From Cytobacillus purgationiresistens (GTDB taxonomy: Bacteria; Bacillota; Bacilli; Bacillales; Cytobacillaceae), in the NCBI RefSeq assembly GCF_030813235.1, contig NZ_JAUSUB010000005.1, positions 186,001 to 250,000 of the forward strand: 64,000 nucleotides of DNA, in the 5' to 3' direction. The notes under the pieces are model-generated. The model was not told the DNA's origin and ran no database searches. It saw only the letters and a program-made list of their open reading frames with translations. Shown here piece by piece: positions 18,245-27,255 of the stretch; the stretch's first letter is position 1, and each line of letters opens with the position of its first letter. Position numbers and translations under genes: made by a program.

Positions 18245-19450
18245 TTATTGATACTTTTTCAATTCCTGTCTTGCAATCGCTCTTTTATGCACTTCATCAG
18301 GTCCATCAGCTAACCTTAAGGTGCGAATATTTGCCCAGCTGGCTGCAAGCGGATAATCTTGACTGACTCCAGCAGCACCTAATGCTTGAATAGCGTGGTC
18401 AATGATTTCCAAAGCCATATTTGGTGCAACTACTTTTATCATCGCGATTTCTGTTTTTGCTTCTTTGTTGCCAACCGTATCCATCATATATGCTGCTTTT
18501 AGTGTTAAGAGACGTGTTTGTTCAATGTTGATTCTTGCTTCAGCAATCCATTCTTGTATCACGCCCTGCTCTGCTAATTTCTTGCCAAAAGCTGTTCTCT
18601 CCTGTACTCGCTTACATAAAATTTCTAGTGCTCTCTCTGCTGCACCGATGGTCCGCATGCAATGATGGATTCTTCCAGGTCCAAGTCTGCCCTGAGCAAT
18701 CTCAAATCCCCTGCCTTCACCTAGAAGCATATTTGAAGCTGGTACTCTTACGTCTTTATATTCAATTTCCGCATGGCCATGGGGAGCATGATCGTAGCCG
18801 AACACATTTAAAGTCCGTTTGATGGTTACACCAGGTGTATCCAACGGCACAAGAATCATCGATTGTTGTTTATGTTTAGCTGCATTCGGATCGTTTTTAC
18901 CCATTACAATGGCAATTTTGCAGCGCGGATCCCCCGCACCTGAAGACCACCATTTTGTTCCGTTAACAACGTACTCATCTCCATCACGAATAATGCTCGC
19001 CTGAATATTCGTTGCATCGGATGAAGCCACTTCAGGTTCTGTCATCGAAAAGCAAGAACGAATTTCTCCGTTTAATAAAGGAAGAAGCCACTTATCCTTA
19101 TGTTCTTCTGTACCATAGCGCACAAGAACCTCCATATTCCCTGTATCTGGCGCAGCACAGTTAAATACTTCAGGTCCTATGCTTGATCTACCCATCATTT
19201 CACAAAGTGGCGCATATTCTACATTTGTCAAGCCTCCGCCATATTCACTCTCCGGCAGGAATAAGTTCCAGAGTCCTTGCTCTTTCGCTTTCTGTTTTAA
19301 TTCATCAATGATTTGCGGATAGGAGGAAAACCGATCATTTTTATCCAGTTGATCCCTATATGTCTGTTCATGTGGAAAAATATGTTCATCCATAAATTCA
19401 CCAAGCTTCTCTTGTAAATCCTTCACTTTATCAGAATAATCAAAATTCAA
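18245..19450 (-). CDS. Acyl-CoA dehydrogenase, ACAD10/ACAD11-like
   Basis: This 401-residue FAD-dependent acyl-CoA dehydrogenase contains [17 protein letters not shown] (flavin and substrate binding), and [24 protein letters not shown], the form typical of the ACAD10/ACAD11 group. The C-terminus is [20 protein letters not shown]. Members of this group work with an APH-fold kinase on phosphorylated 4-hydroxyacyl-CoAs, and such a kinase is encoded at 14098-15159. The TTG start is well placed behind an AAGGAAG ribosome binding site. Confidence 0.9.
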   Translation of the reverse strand: MNFDYSDKVKDLQEKLGEFMDEHIFPHEQTYRDQLDKNDRFSSYPQIIDELKQKAKEQGLWNLFLPESEYGGGLTNVEYAPLCEMMGRSSIGPEVFNCAAPDTGNMEVLVRYGTEEHKDKWLLPLLNGEIRSCFSMTEPEVASSDATNIQASIIRDGDEYVVNGTKWWSSGAGDPRCKIAIVMGKNDPNAAKHKQQSMILVPLDTPGVTIKRTLNVFGYDHAPHGHAEIEYKDVRVPASNMLLGEGRGFEIAQGRLGPGRIHHCMRTIGAAERALEILCKRVQERTAFGKKLAEQGVIQEWIAEARINIEQTRLLTLKAAYMMDTVGNKEAKTEIAMIKVVAPNMALEIIDHAIQALGAAGVSQDYPLAASWANIRTLRLADGPDEVHKRAIARQELKKYQ

Positions 19451-19500
19451 TTACCGCACTTCCTTTCTCTTTTTTAATAATTAATCTATTATTCTAGTAA

Positions 19501-19902
19501 CTAGGCGTATTTTCTGAATTTAACTTTTCCTTGAATAACGGTTTTATCCTTTTGATTGGTTGCAATAACATGAAAATAAACGCCTTCTATCTCTTCTTCG
19601 GCTACAGTTGCTTGGAGGGTAATAACATCATCAATAAAAACCATACCTGCAAACCGGATTTCATAGTCCTCAATAAATCCTTCTTCGTAATAAGGAGTGA
19701 ATAACTTAGCTAAATTCCCCATCGTCCACATGCCATGAGCAATAATCCCTGGAAGTCCTGCCTTCGTTGCCTCCACATCTACTGTATGAATTGGATTAAA
19801 GTCACCGGATGCTCCAGAGTATTTAATTAAATCCATTCTCGAAACAGGGGCAAGTGTAACCGCCAACTGTTCATCCTTATGAAGACCTGCTAATGTTTTC
19901 AT
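19501..19902 (-). CDS. MaoC-like dehydratase
   Basis: This 133-residue hot-dog protein carries the hydratase-2 motif GDFNPIHTVDVEATKAGLPG, with catalytic Asp and His, and IAHGMWTMG. It hydrates or dehydrates (R)-hydroxyacyl thioesters. It overlaps the preceding gene by 4 bases (ATGA), so the two products probably form a heterodimer of the HadAB type, this one being the catalytic subunit. Confidence 0.9.
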   Translation of the reverse strand: MKTLAGLHKDEQLAVTLAPVSRMDLIKYSGASGDFNPIHTVDVEATKAGLPGIIAHGMWTMGNLAKLFTPYYEEGFIEDYEIRFAGMVFIDDVITLQATVAEEEIEGVYFHVIATNQKDKTVIQGKVKFRKYA

Positions 19903-20348
19903 ACATTCATCGCCTTTCTTACCGCTTCAGTAATAATCGTCACAGCTTCTTCTGTAAAAACGATATTGCCATCAGCGTCTTCACCATATCTTTTCACAGC
20001 GAGAAAGCCCATTAAACCGTTGCTTCCTTTTTTCTCATAGTAATCCTTCACTTCTATCCAGCAATAGATCTCTTCACCTACGAGCAAAGGTCTCGTGTAA
20101 TGGTACTTTTGCTCACCATGTATTAGGCCTTTTTCGGGAAGCTTTAAGCCTTCAATAGATCCAGAGTCAAAGATTCTTGGAAAAGTTGGTGGAGCGATAT
20201 TATTGCCAAATCTGGACAGCTTGCCAAACTCTTCATCGATAAAAATAGGATGGGCATCACCAATCGATTCAGCGAATCGTTTGACGAGTCCTCTCTCTAC
20301 CGTGTTTTTAATCTTTCCCGATACATTACCTACGAAATTCTCATACAT
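19899..20348 (-). CDS. MaoC N-terminal (FAS1-type) dehydratase subunit
   Basis: This hot-dog protein of about 149 residues is in the MaoC_dehydrat_N family. It has the region FAESIGDAHPIFIDEEFGKL, the PPTFPRIF segment, and LIHGEQKYHYTRPLLVGEEI. It lacks the full catalytic dyad of its neighbour and is the usual non-catalytic or substrate-binding partner. The ATG at 20348 is preferred over an upstream in-frame start because a GGAGGCG ribosome binding site lies just before it. Confidence 0.88.
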   Translation of the reverse strand: MYENFVGNVSGKIKNTVERGLVKRFAESIGDAHPIFIDEEFGKLSRFGNNIAPPTFPRIFDSGSIEGLKLPEKGLIHGEQKYHYTRPLLVGEEIYCWIEVKDYYEKKGSNGLMGFLAVKRYGEDADGNIVFTEEAVTIITEAVRKAMNV

Positions 20349-20367
20349 TAACCAATCGCCTCCATGA

Positions 20368-21132
20368 TTAATTCTTCGGTCCACCAGCAACATAAATCAC
20401 TTGACCGCTTACAAATGATGATTTTTCATCAGCAAAGAACGCCACTGCATTTGCAATATCTTCAGGTTTTCCACTTCTGGCTACCGGAATTGTGCTAATT
20501 GCTCCTTTGATAAAATCTTCAAATGGTACACCGACTCTAGCTGCTGTTGCTTTCGTCATCTCCGTTTCAATGAATCCTGGTGCGACAGAATTAGCTGTAA
20601 TGCCATATCTTCCAAGCTCAATCGCTAGGGTTTTTGTTAAGCCTTGCAATCCAGCTTTAGCAGTTGAATAGTTAGCTTGACCGCGGTTTCCAAGTGCTGA
20701 TGTAGAAGAGATGCTAATGATTCTGCCATATTTTTGCTGAACCATATATTTTTGAGCTGCACGCGCGGCATTGAAAGACCCTTTTAAATGGACATCCATT
20801 ACAAGCTGCCAATCTTCATCCGTCATTTTAAATAATAGGTTATCCCGAATGATGCCAGCATTATTAACGAGAATATCGAGAGTGCCGAACTGTTTGACCG
20901 TTTCCTCCATCGCAGAATCAACTTCACTCGCTTCTGTTACACTCGCTTTTTTAACAAGAACCTCAAAGCCTTTTTCTTTAAATTCTGCTTCTGTCTCAAG
21001 AAGTGCCTCTTCATTTATATCTATAATAGAGATTTTTGCACCTTCTTCGGCCAGGTGAAGTGCTACCCCTTTTCCAATACCTCTGCTTCCTCCTGTAACA
21101 AATGCTGTTCTGTCTGTAAATCTTCCACCCAT
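20368..21132 (-). CDS. fabG: 3-oxoacyl-ACP/acyl-CoA reductase FabG-like
   Basis: This 254-residue SDR has TGGSRGIG near residue 15, NNAG, catalytic Ser in SISSTSALG, YSTAK, and the C-terminal SGQVIYVAGG. It fits the FabG/PhaB group, which interconverts 3-ketoacyl and (R)-3-hydroxyacyl thioesters and so works with the two MaoC-type subunits that follow by 20 bases. In this operon it more likely serves acyl-CoA degradation than fatty acid synthesis. An AGGAGG ribosome binding site precedes the ATG. Confidence 0.88.
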   Translation of the reverse strand: MGGRFTDRTAFVTGGSRGIGKGVALHLAEEGAKISIIDINEEALLETEAEFKEKGFEVLVKKASVTEASEVDSAMEETVKQFGTLDILVNNAGIIRDNLLFKMTDEDWQLVMDVHLKGSFNAARAAQKYMVQQKYGRIISISSTSALGNRGQANYSTAKAGLQGLTKTLAIELGRYGITANSVAPGFIETEMTKATAARVGVPFEDFIKGAISTIPVARSGKPEDIANAVAFFADEKSSFVSGQVIYVAGGPKN

Positions 21133-21169
21133 CTTGTTCTCCTCCTATGAAAATGATTTAATCGTTTTA

Positions 21170-22348
21170 TTATAATTGTTGGCCGATCTTCACATGCCCT
21201 TTAATTAAGTTTCTAGAAATGATTAGTCTTTGAATCTCATCTGTACCATCATAAATTCTCCAAAGTCTTGCTTCCCTGTACCATCTTTCTATCGGCAACT
21301 CTCTTGTATACCCCATACCTCCATGGATTTGCAAAACTCTATCTACAACGCGATTGCCCATGTTTGAACCATATAGTTTAGCCATAGAAGCGTAATGGCG
21401 GTTATCTTCTCCTTGGTCAAGAGTAAAAGCAGCATTTAATACAAGCCATTTCGCTGCTTCAATTTCCACTGCTGAATCAGCTATTTGCCATTGAATCGCT
21501 TGTCTTTCTGCAATCGGTTTACCAAACGTTTCTCTTTCTTTTGCATAATCAATAGCCATCTGTAGCAAACGTTCTGCGGTACCAACAGCACGGGCACCAA
21601 CGATCCACCTGGCAAATCCGATCCATTCCAAGCCTAAATTATATCCTCCATTCAATTCACCTAATATATTTTCCTCGGGAACTCTCACATTATCAAAAAT
21701 CAAGCTTGCTGGTCCCCATTCGCCCATTGTATGAATATATTCAGATTTCCAGCCCATATCTCTATCAGCGATAAAACAGGTCACTCCTTGTCGGCCTTTG
21801 GATTTTTGATGAACCTCTTTATCAGTAATTGCAATAACCATTACAAAATCAGCTTCATTGCCGCCAGTAATGAAGGTTTTTTCCCCGTTTAGGACCCACT
21901 CGTTTCCATCCTTCACAGCTGTCAGTTTGATATTTTGCGTATCAGATCCAGCGCCTGGCTCAGTCATAGCAAAGCAAGACTTTTTCTCACCGTTAATCGT
22001 TGGAATTAAATACTTCTTCTTTTGTTCTTCATTCCCATAATAGAGAATATTATCTGCAGACCCGCCAAATTGAAAAGGAACAAACGTTTTTGAAACTTCC
22101 ATTGAGACAATGGCCTGCATCATCTGCCCAAGATTTGCCCCGCCATATTCTTCCGGTGTATTAATTCCCCAAAATCCAGCTTCCTTGGCTTTTAGCTGTA
22201 GTCTCTTTTGAATGTCTTTAGAGATACTTGGTTTTCCTTCCCTCTCATTGCGCAGTACATCGTTTTCAAGTGGAATTAACTCTTTCTCGACAAATTTACG
22301 TATCGTTTGCTGCACCATTTTTTGTTCTTCAGTTAATCGTAAATACAT
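21170..22348 (-). CDS. Acyl-CoA dehydrogenase
   Basis: This FAD-dependent acyl-CoA dehydrogenase of about 392 residues contains CFAMTEPGAGSDTQNI, WVLNGEKTFITGGNEADF, and the C-terminal IHGGMGYTRELPIERWYREARLWRIYDGTDEIQR region. It makes the trans-2-enoyl-CoA. The ATG at 22348 is chosen over a GTG three codons upstream because AAAGGAGTG is well spaced from it. It follows the promoter-proximal ligase after a 187-base gap that contains a second copy of the TetR-type palindrome. Confidence 0.92.
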   Translation of the reverse strand: MYLRLTEEQKMVQQTIRKFVEKELIPLENDVLRNEREGKPSISKDIQKRLQLKAKEAGFWGINTPEEYGGANLGQMMQAIVSMEVSKTFVPFQFGGSADNILYYGNEEQKKKYLIPTINGEKKSCFAMTEPGAGSDTQNIKLTAVKDGNEWVLNGEKTFITGGNEADFVMVIAITDKEVHQKSKGRQGVTCFIADRDMGWKSEYIHTMGEWGPASLIFDNVRVPEENILGELNGGYNLGLEWIGFARWIVGARAVGTAERLLQMAIDYAKERETFGKPIAERQAIQWQIADSAVEIEAAKWLVLNAAFTLDQGEDNRHYASMAKLYGSNMGNRVVDRVLQIHGGMGYTRELPIERWYREARLWRIYDGTDEIQRLIISRNLIKGHVKIGQQL

Positions 22349-22506
22349 AAATGACACTCCTTTTATTTAAAAGATGCAGTGGAGGAATTTAATTTATGAA
22401 TTGAATTGCTCCAGCTCATCAATTTGCTCACTGCCTCTGGCAATGATTTGACGAAACCAAATCTCATGCTGACCTTAAGTTACTCTCCACGCTCGGTTGC
22501 CCAAAA

Positions 22507-22524
22507 ATACTAACCAGTTGGTAT
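22507..22524. promoter_or_regulatory. TetR-type operator copy 2
   Basis: The 18-bp imperfect palindrome ATACTAACCAGTTGGTAT matches its reverse complement at 14 positions and the copy at 24156-24173 at 14 of 18, with the outer ATACTAACC and GTATGTT shared. It lies between the ligase and the acyl-CoA dehydrogenase. The encoded TetR protein is the likely ligand. Confidence 0.55.
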
Positions 22525-22535
22525 GTTAGAACCAA

Positions 22536-24119
22536 TTATCGCTGCAATTGCTCCTTTAAGGTTCGCTTTAATATTTTCCCGACTGCTGTTTTTGGAAATT
22601 CTTTTAAAAATTCCACAGATCGAGGTATCTTATATGAGGCTAGTTGATCTCTGCAAAAGCTTATCAGCTCAGCTTCGGTTACAGGATCATTGTCCTTGAG
22701 AACAACAAAGGCTTTTACTGTTTCTCCACGATACGGGTCAGGTACTCCAACAACTGCTGCCTCCAAGACTTTCGGATGAGAATAAAGTACATCCTCCACT
22801 TCGATTGGATAGACATTATAGCCGCTTGCAATGATTAATTCCTTTTTCCTGCCGATAATGTAAAAATAACCATCCTCATCCATTTTCGCTAAATCACCTG
22901 TGTACAGCCATCCATCACGAAGTGTGTTCTCCGTTTCTTCTGGCATATTCCAGTAGCCTTGCATCACTTGAGGGCCTTTAACAATCAGCTCTCCTACCTG
23001 TCCGATAGCCATTTCTGTCTCGCCAGTTGCAGGATCGACAACTTTTGAATCTGTATTGGGAATTGGGATACCAATGCTACCAGCCTTCTGCATCCCTGAT
23101 ATGGGATTTCGATGAGTAACTGGCGATGCTTCAGATAAGCCGAACCCTTCAGCTACCTTCGTGCCGCTCGATTCGTTAAACTGTTTCAGCACCTCTATTG
23201 GCAACGGCGCAGAACCGCTGCTACAGGTTTTTAAACAGCTTAAATCAAAGGCTTTTACCTTATGATAGTTTAAAAGAGCAATGTACATTGTTGGTACGCC
23301 GGGAAAGACTGTAGGTTTCGTTTGTTCTATAATACTTACTACCTCTTCCGGATTAAATCTCGGTATAAGTATTAGATTGCCTCCAATGTAAAAGGTAAGA
23401 TTCATACAGCTTGTCATTCCATATACATGAAACAAAGGGGATATGGATAATACTCTTTCTTCACCTAAGTTGATGCTGGAAACTGCTGTGGCATAGCTTT
23501 GCAAGGTGTTTGCCACCAAATTATTATGCGTAAGCATCGCACCTTTTGATCGCCCTGTCGTACCACCGGTATATTGCAGGACTGCAATATCCTGACGCGA
23601 GTCAATTTTTATAACTGGTGCTTTTCCCCCTTTATCCTGAAGGAACTCATCAAACTTGGAACCGCTTTCAAAAGATGCTGGAATGATTGCAGTTAATGAG
23701 GTATGTTCTTTAACCTCTTCAACTGTTGGTAGCATTTGATCAAGCACGAACATCACAGTTGCCCCAGAATCATTTAATACATGCAGCAGTTCTGATGATT
23801 TGTATAAAGGATTAATCTGAACGACGGTTGCCCCACATGCAAGTGCAGCATAATAGGCAATTGGATATTGAGGGCAATTAGGCAGCATGAGTGCAACCCG
23901 GTCTCCTTTTTGTACACCAAGGTTGCTCAATGAATATGCTGCATTTTCAATCATTTGTTCAAGTTGTTGGTAAGTAAAGGTCTTATGATAATAAGTCATC
24001 GCGGTTTGGTGTGCATATTTGCGTGCAGATTGCTGGAAGAGTTCTAGAAGTGAAATATCAGGGATGTCGATTTCTCTTGGATTTCCTTCCGCAATATGTT
24101 TGAGCCAGGGTTTTTCCAT
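22536..24119 (-). CDS. Long-chain fatty acid-CoA ligase-like protein
   Basis: This 527-residue ANL ligase has P-loop YTGGTTGRSKGAMLTHNN, the GFGLSEASP motif, WLYTGDLAKMDEDGYFYI, IGRKKELIIASGYNVYP and a C-terminal KTAVGKILKRTL with the catalytic lysine. It converts a free acid to acyl-CoA and is the first gene of the catabolic block, directly downstream of a promoter and a TetR-type operator. The second ligase at 10758 is only distantly similar, so the two may differ in substrate. Confidence 0.92.
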   Translation of the reverse strand: MEKPWLKHIAEGNPREIDIPDISLLELFQQSARKYAHQTAMTYYHKTFTYQQLEQMIENAAYSLSNLGVQKGDRVALMLPNCPQYPIAYYAALACGATVVQINPLYKSSELLHVLNDSGATVMFVLDQMLPTVEEVKEHTSLTAIIPASFESGSKFDEFLQDKGGKAPVIKIDSRQDIAVLQYTGGTTGRSKGAMLTHNNLVANTLQSYATAVSSINLGEERVLSISPLFHVYGMTSCMNLTFYIGGNLILIPRFNPEEVVSIIEQTKPTVFPGVPTMYIALLNYHKVKAFDLSCLKTCSSGSAPLPIEVLKQFNESSGTKVAEGFGLSEASPVTHRNPISGMQKAGSIGIPIPNTDSKVVDPATGETEMAIGQVGELIVKGPQVMQGYWNMPEETENTLRDGWLYTGDLAKMDEDGYFYIIGRKKELIIASGYNVYPIEVEDVLYSHPKVLEAAVVGVPDPYRGETVKAFVVLKDNDPVTEAELISFCRDQLASYKIPRSVEFLKEFPKTAVGKILKRTLKEQLQR

Positions 24120-24155
24120 AGATTAATCACAACCTTCAAAATGTAATGAATAAGA

Positions 24156-24173
24156 ATACTAACCGATCAGTAT
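24156..24173. promoter_or_regulatory. TetR-type operator copy 1
   Basis: ATACTAACCGATCAGTAT is an 18-bp imperfect palindrome (14 positions match its reverse complement) that lies about 20 bases past the -10 box of the ligase promoter, where a repressor would block transcription. It shares its outer arms with the copy at 22507. Confidence 0.6.
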
Positions 24174-24193
24174 GTTCAGAATATTCAATTATC

Positions 24194-24222
24194 ATAATAA
24201 CAAACTTCTATTGCTTTGCCAA
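24194..24222 (-). promoter_or_regulatory. Sigma-A promoter of the catabolic block
   Basis: On the minus strand, TTGGCA (24217-24222) and TATTAT (24194-24199) are separated by 17 bases, a strong housekeeping-type promoter. It points into the ligase gene that starts at 24119. Confidence 0.65.
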
Positions 24223-24240
24223 CATTTTTCTGAAAATTGT

Positions 24241-25068
24241 CTACTTATTTTTGAAGTGAAGATTTCTTTTTTCAATATCAGCTACAATTGAGCTTACTAT
24301 ATGCAGTGTATCCCATTCCCCATCGGATAGCTGAATCATTCCATACCTTTTCGGAAATAGTTTCTCTCTTATTTCTATGACAGTATTTCCTGTAATATAC
24401 AAGTTTGCTACCTCTTTATATAATTGCTCTAAATAATCTATTTTATGTTGAATTTGCTTTTTTCCATGGGCATGATATCCTGAATGTGCACAAAACATAG
24501 AATCAAAATCATATTTTAAGAGTTTTTTCAATGAATGAATAATCGATGGGATGGACTCCGAATTCATTGCAATCCTCGTCTGCGGATTGACATAAAGGTC
24601 ACCGGAAAACATCATTCCTCTTTCCTTACTGTATAAGGAAACATGGTCGTCTGCGTGCCCGGGTGTATAGATTACTTCCCAGCTATCATTGATGGATTCA
24701 ATCGTATGCGATAAAGGCAATGCTTTAAAAGCAGCTCGCTTTCCCCATGTCATCTGCCTGTATTTCGGATAAGGGGTGTCCTGTGCGCAAATGTCCAAAC
24801 CATTAGAATGCGCATAGATCGGCAGGCCTTTTTCTTCAGCAAACCAAGGGCAATTACCTGAATGATCTTCATGACTATGCGTTAAGACAACCTGATCAAC
24901 TGTGTTCTTTTCATAGAAAGGAATCAATTCCTTCTCTAAATTCTTCGGTCCTGTATCTACGACCATTCCATCTACGATAAATGAAAAAATGGTTCTGACG
25001 ACTTTTCCATTCTTCTCAAGTCCCCCTTCCGCGCAGATGACATGATCATGTTTATAAACTGTTAACAT
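24241..25068 (-). CDS. MBL-fold metallo-hydrolase
   Basis: This 275-residue metallo-beta-lactamase-fold protein has the metal-binding motif THSHEDHSGN with residues H64, H66, D68 and H69. A second histidine region YTPGHADDHVSLY and the FSGDLYVN segment complete the two-metal site, and AHSGYHAHGKK lies further on. It is a glyoxalase II/hydrolase-type member of unknown substrate. It overlaps the upstream reductase by 17 bases, so the pair is co-translated. The ligase promoter lies just downstream, so the pair is a separate unit. Confidence 0.88.
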   Translation of the reverse strand: MLTVYKHDHVICAEGGLEKNGKVVRTIFSFIVDGMVVDTGPKNLEKELIPFYEKNTVDQVVLTHSHEDHSGNCPWFAEEKGLPIYAHSNGLDICAQDTPYPKYRQMTWGKRAAFKALPLSHTIESINDSWEVIYTPGHADDHVSLYSKERGMMFSGDLYVNPQTRIAMNSESIPSIIHSLKKLLKYDFDSMFCAHSGYHAHGKKQIQHKIDYLEQLYKEVANLYITGNTVIEIREKLFPKRYGMIQLSDGEWDTLHIVSSIVADIEKRNLHFKNK

Positions 25069-25996
25069 AGCTATCTACCCTTCCATTAGAAGTATCATCT
25101 ATAAACTTCAAAACACTATAAACGGCATCAAGTGTTGGAGTATGAATACTCATTGCACCAGCTTGCTTCACAATAAAACCACACATGGACTCCACTTCCA
25201 TTTTCTTTCCTTTTATACGATCCTGGAGCATTGAAGTTTGGTGTGTCCTAGCAAACTCTGCCCTGTCAAATATCGTCAGCATCATTTTCTCACTATCAAT
25301 ATTCAGTCCTTTAGCGATGGCGACATCAATCGCTTCTTTGCATACCATCTCAGCCGTTCTTCTTAAATGAACATGGTCTAAAATCTCCCCTATTCTTGCA
25401 CCAGAGATTGCTGACAACGGATTGAAGGTAGCATTCCAAAGCAGCTTACTCCATTTTGTTTCTAAGATATGGGGAGCGTACCTTGCATCGACACCTGCAG
25501 CGTTGAATAATTGAACCACCTCTTCACAGATATCTTTCCCCTCACTTGATAGCTCTCCAATCATTAGATGGAAGGATCCACTTTGCTTAACGATACCTGG
25601 TTTCTCTAACGCTGCCTGGACATAGGTAGCCGCTGATAGCATTCGGTTCTCTCCAAATAAATTGCTTAAAACTTCTTCATTATCCACTCCATTCTGCATG
25701 GTCAAAATAATCGCATCTTTTTTTAGAATTGAACCTAGCTGCTTTGCCATTTCAATCGTATCTGTCGATTTGACACAAAACAGTACGACATCTGCATCAG
25801 CTAGATCTGGCATGTGATCAGTAAATGTCCCTTTAACCAATAATTTCTCTTCCCCTTTTAAAATGGTTAAAAATTGTTCTTGCATAACTTTTAAATGTTG
25901 TCCTCTCGCTAGGAAAGTTACCTCATTTCCTTTTTTCGCCAGAAGCCCTCCAAAAAAGCTTCCGACAGCTCCTGCTCCAGCCACACCAATTTTCAT
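25052..25996 (-). CDS. Ketopantoate reductase (ApbA/PanE) family protein
   Basis: This NADPH-dependent reductase of about 314 residues has the N-terminal Rossmann motif GAGAVG at residues 7-12, the CVKSTDTIEMA and LTMQNGVDNEE segments, and the C-terminal helical domain with KLLWNATFNPLSA, typical of PanE. Genomes of this type usually carry several PanE-like paralogs, and pairing with an MBL hydrolase suggests a catabolic role on another 2-keto acid. The ATG at 25996 is chosen for its GGGAAAG ribosome binding site; a GTG four codons upstream is possible. Confidence 0.86.
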   Translation of the reverse strand: MKIGVAGAGAVGSFFGGLLAKKGNEVTFLARGQHLKVMQEQFLTILKGEEKLLVKGTFTDHMPDLADADVVLFCVKSTDTIEMAKQLGSILKKDAIILTMQNGVDNEEVLSNLFGENRMLSAATYVQAALEKPGIVKQSGSFHLMIGELSSEGKDICEEVVQLFNAAGVDARYAPHILETKWSKLLWNATFNPLSAISGARIGEILDHVHLRRTAEMVCKEAIDVAIAKGLNIDSEKMMLTIFDRAEFARTHQTSMLQDRIKGKKMEVESMCGFIVKQAGAMSIHTPTLDAVYSVLKFIDDTSNGRVDSYVNSL

Positions 25997-26049
25997 CTTC
26001 TTTCCCACTTTCCGGCATTATTTATCCATTAGTTGAACGGTTGCAAATT

Positions 26050-26367
26050 CTAGCTTTCTTGACCCTTCCCAATCAATAATGGAAGGATCCTCAAGAAGTA
26101 AACTTTCTTAAACAATGGTCCATCATAAACAAAGGAATGGTAATCTCCTGCCATTATCTGAAGTGAAAACAAAATGAACAGGTATTCTAAGTGCTTCCCC
26201 TTGTTTCTCAATCAATTCCCGTCGTTCGCCCTGGCCATAGGAACGATGATCCGAGTCAGGCATTGTTGTTACTAAACAAGAAACCTCAATCCCTACCCTC
26301 AATAACTTATCCAGCGCCAAACTGCCATCCCTTCCCCGCGCCAAGATAGAGCGACTCTCTCCCCCAT
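26050..26367 (-). pseudogene. Remnant of a Dph6-family ATP-binding protein (diphthine-ammonia ligase-like)
   Basis: The N-terminal frame from the ATG at 26367 reads MGERVALSW, then after a one-base shift continues DGSLALDKLL, a decayed PP-loop of the form SWSGGKDSxLAL. It goes on with VTTMPDSDHRSYGQG and ERRELIEKQGEALRIPV, all typical of the Dph6/adenine nucleotide alpha-hydrolase family. Near 26145 a new frame gives GDYHSFVYDGPLF, the family C-terminal motif. The roughly 130-150 residues normally between these parts are missing, so the gene has both a frameshift and an internal deletion. No function is expected. Confidence 0.75.
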
Positions 26368-27255
26368 ACCCTTCACCCTTTCATTACTATGCTGAAATTC
26401 TAATACTAGTATAAAAATAAACAGAAAATTCTTTAAATACATTCTACTCGTTACAACTAAATACATCAAATAAATGAATTGAAAAAAGAAAAGCGCAGTC
26501 GCGTTGTTCAGCGATGACAAGCATAAGACACAATGGAACTGAAGGTTTACCGATTATTTTTACTCAAACAGAGGCTTCTTTCATTATATTGGAAAATAAT
26601 AAAACAGCCGGGGTGGCTGCCCTTCACTATGTTTAAGGGAGGAAAATAAAATGTCGGACGTTAAATAAGTGGGTTTTACCAAGTTTGGATTCACGGGAGT
26701 TGTGAAGGTAAACCTTGTGAGGTAACTTACATTTATTAACAATATATTTTAACAAGATAAACGATTTCTAGTATATGAATAAAATTCAAATTCCAACTTT
26801 TATTGTTCAGATGATGTATGATGATTATTTTTAAAAAATCCAAGTTAGAAAAAACACATAAAACTAACCACCTCATAAGAAACACAATTTGAAATTTTGC
26901 CATCACTAATCTAGATTCTAAGGTTTACCAATGTCCATCGGGGCTCCTAGAACTCATAGATATAATACTTTCTAGTGATTTTTGATGAGGAGGCGCAGGT
27001 TGAATACTAAAGTTGTGCGAAAAAATATTGGAATCCATATAAAAAACCCCCTTTAGGTACTAGTGTTAAAATAACCACTTTACTAAAGGAGGCCAATGTT
27101 GAAGTCTATAGGCTTCCAACTTCCGAACATTTATTCTTAATCTGCTCTACTGATTTCTTGCTGATCTGCATATGACGATACAACCGCCCTACTCATTCTC
27201 GTATGAGATGCGCATCTGCTAGAGGCAAATGCAAAAATATCACCTAGTAAATTAG
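26368..27255. other. Gene-poor, eroded intergenic region
   Basis: No intact gene is seen in these 890 bases. A plus-strand frame at about 26510-26630 is open for some 40 codons (FTQTEASFIILENNKTAG) and resembles a gene end that I do not recognise. A ribosome binding site followed by a five-codon ORF lies at 26637-26668. An inverted repeat (CCTTTAG/CTAAAGG, about 27050-27090) and a minus-strand frame at 27130-27240 are also present. The region looks like the debris of several deleted genes. No transposase is recognisable. Confidence 0.45.

Noticed and set aside
22380-22500. Short open frame ending in ARGSEQIDELEQFNS between the ligase and the dehydrogenase
   Set aside because: It looks like a possible gene-end fragment, but I could not place it in any family and it has no start signal.
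27045-27095. Inverted repeat as an insertion sequence end
   Set aside because: No transposase frame and no matching second end were found.
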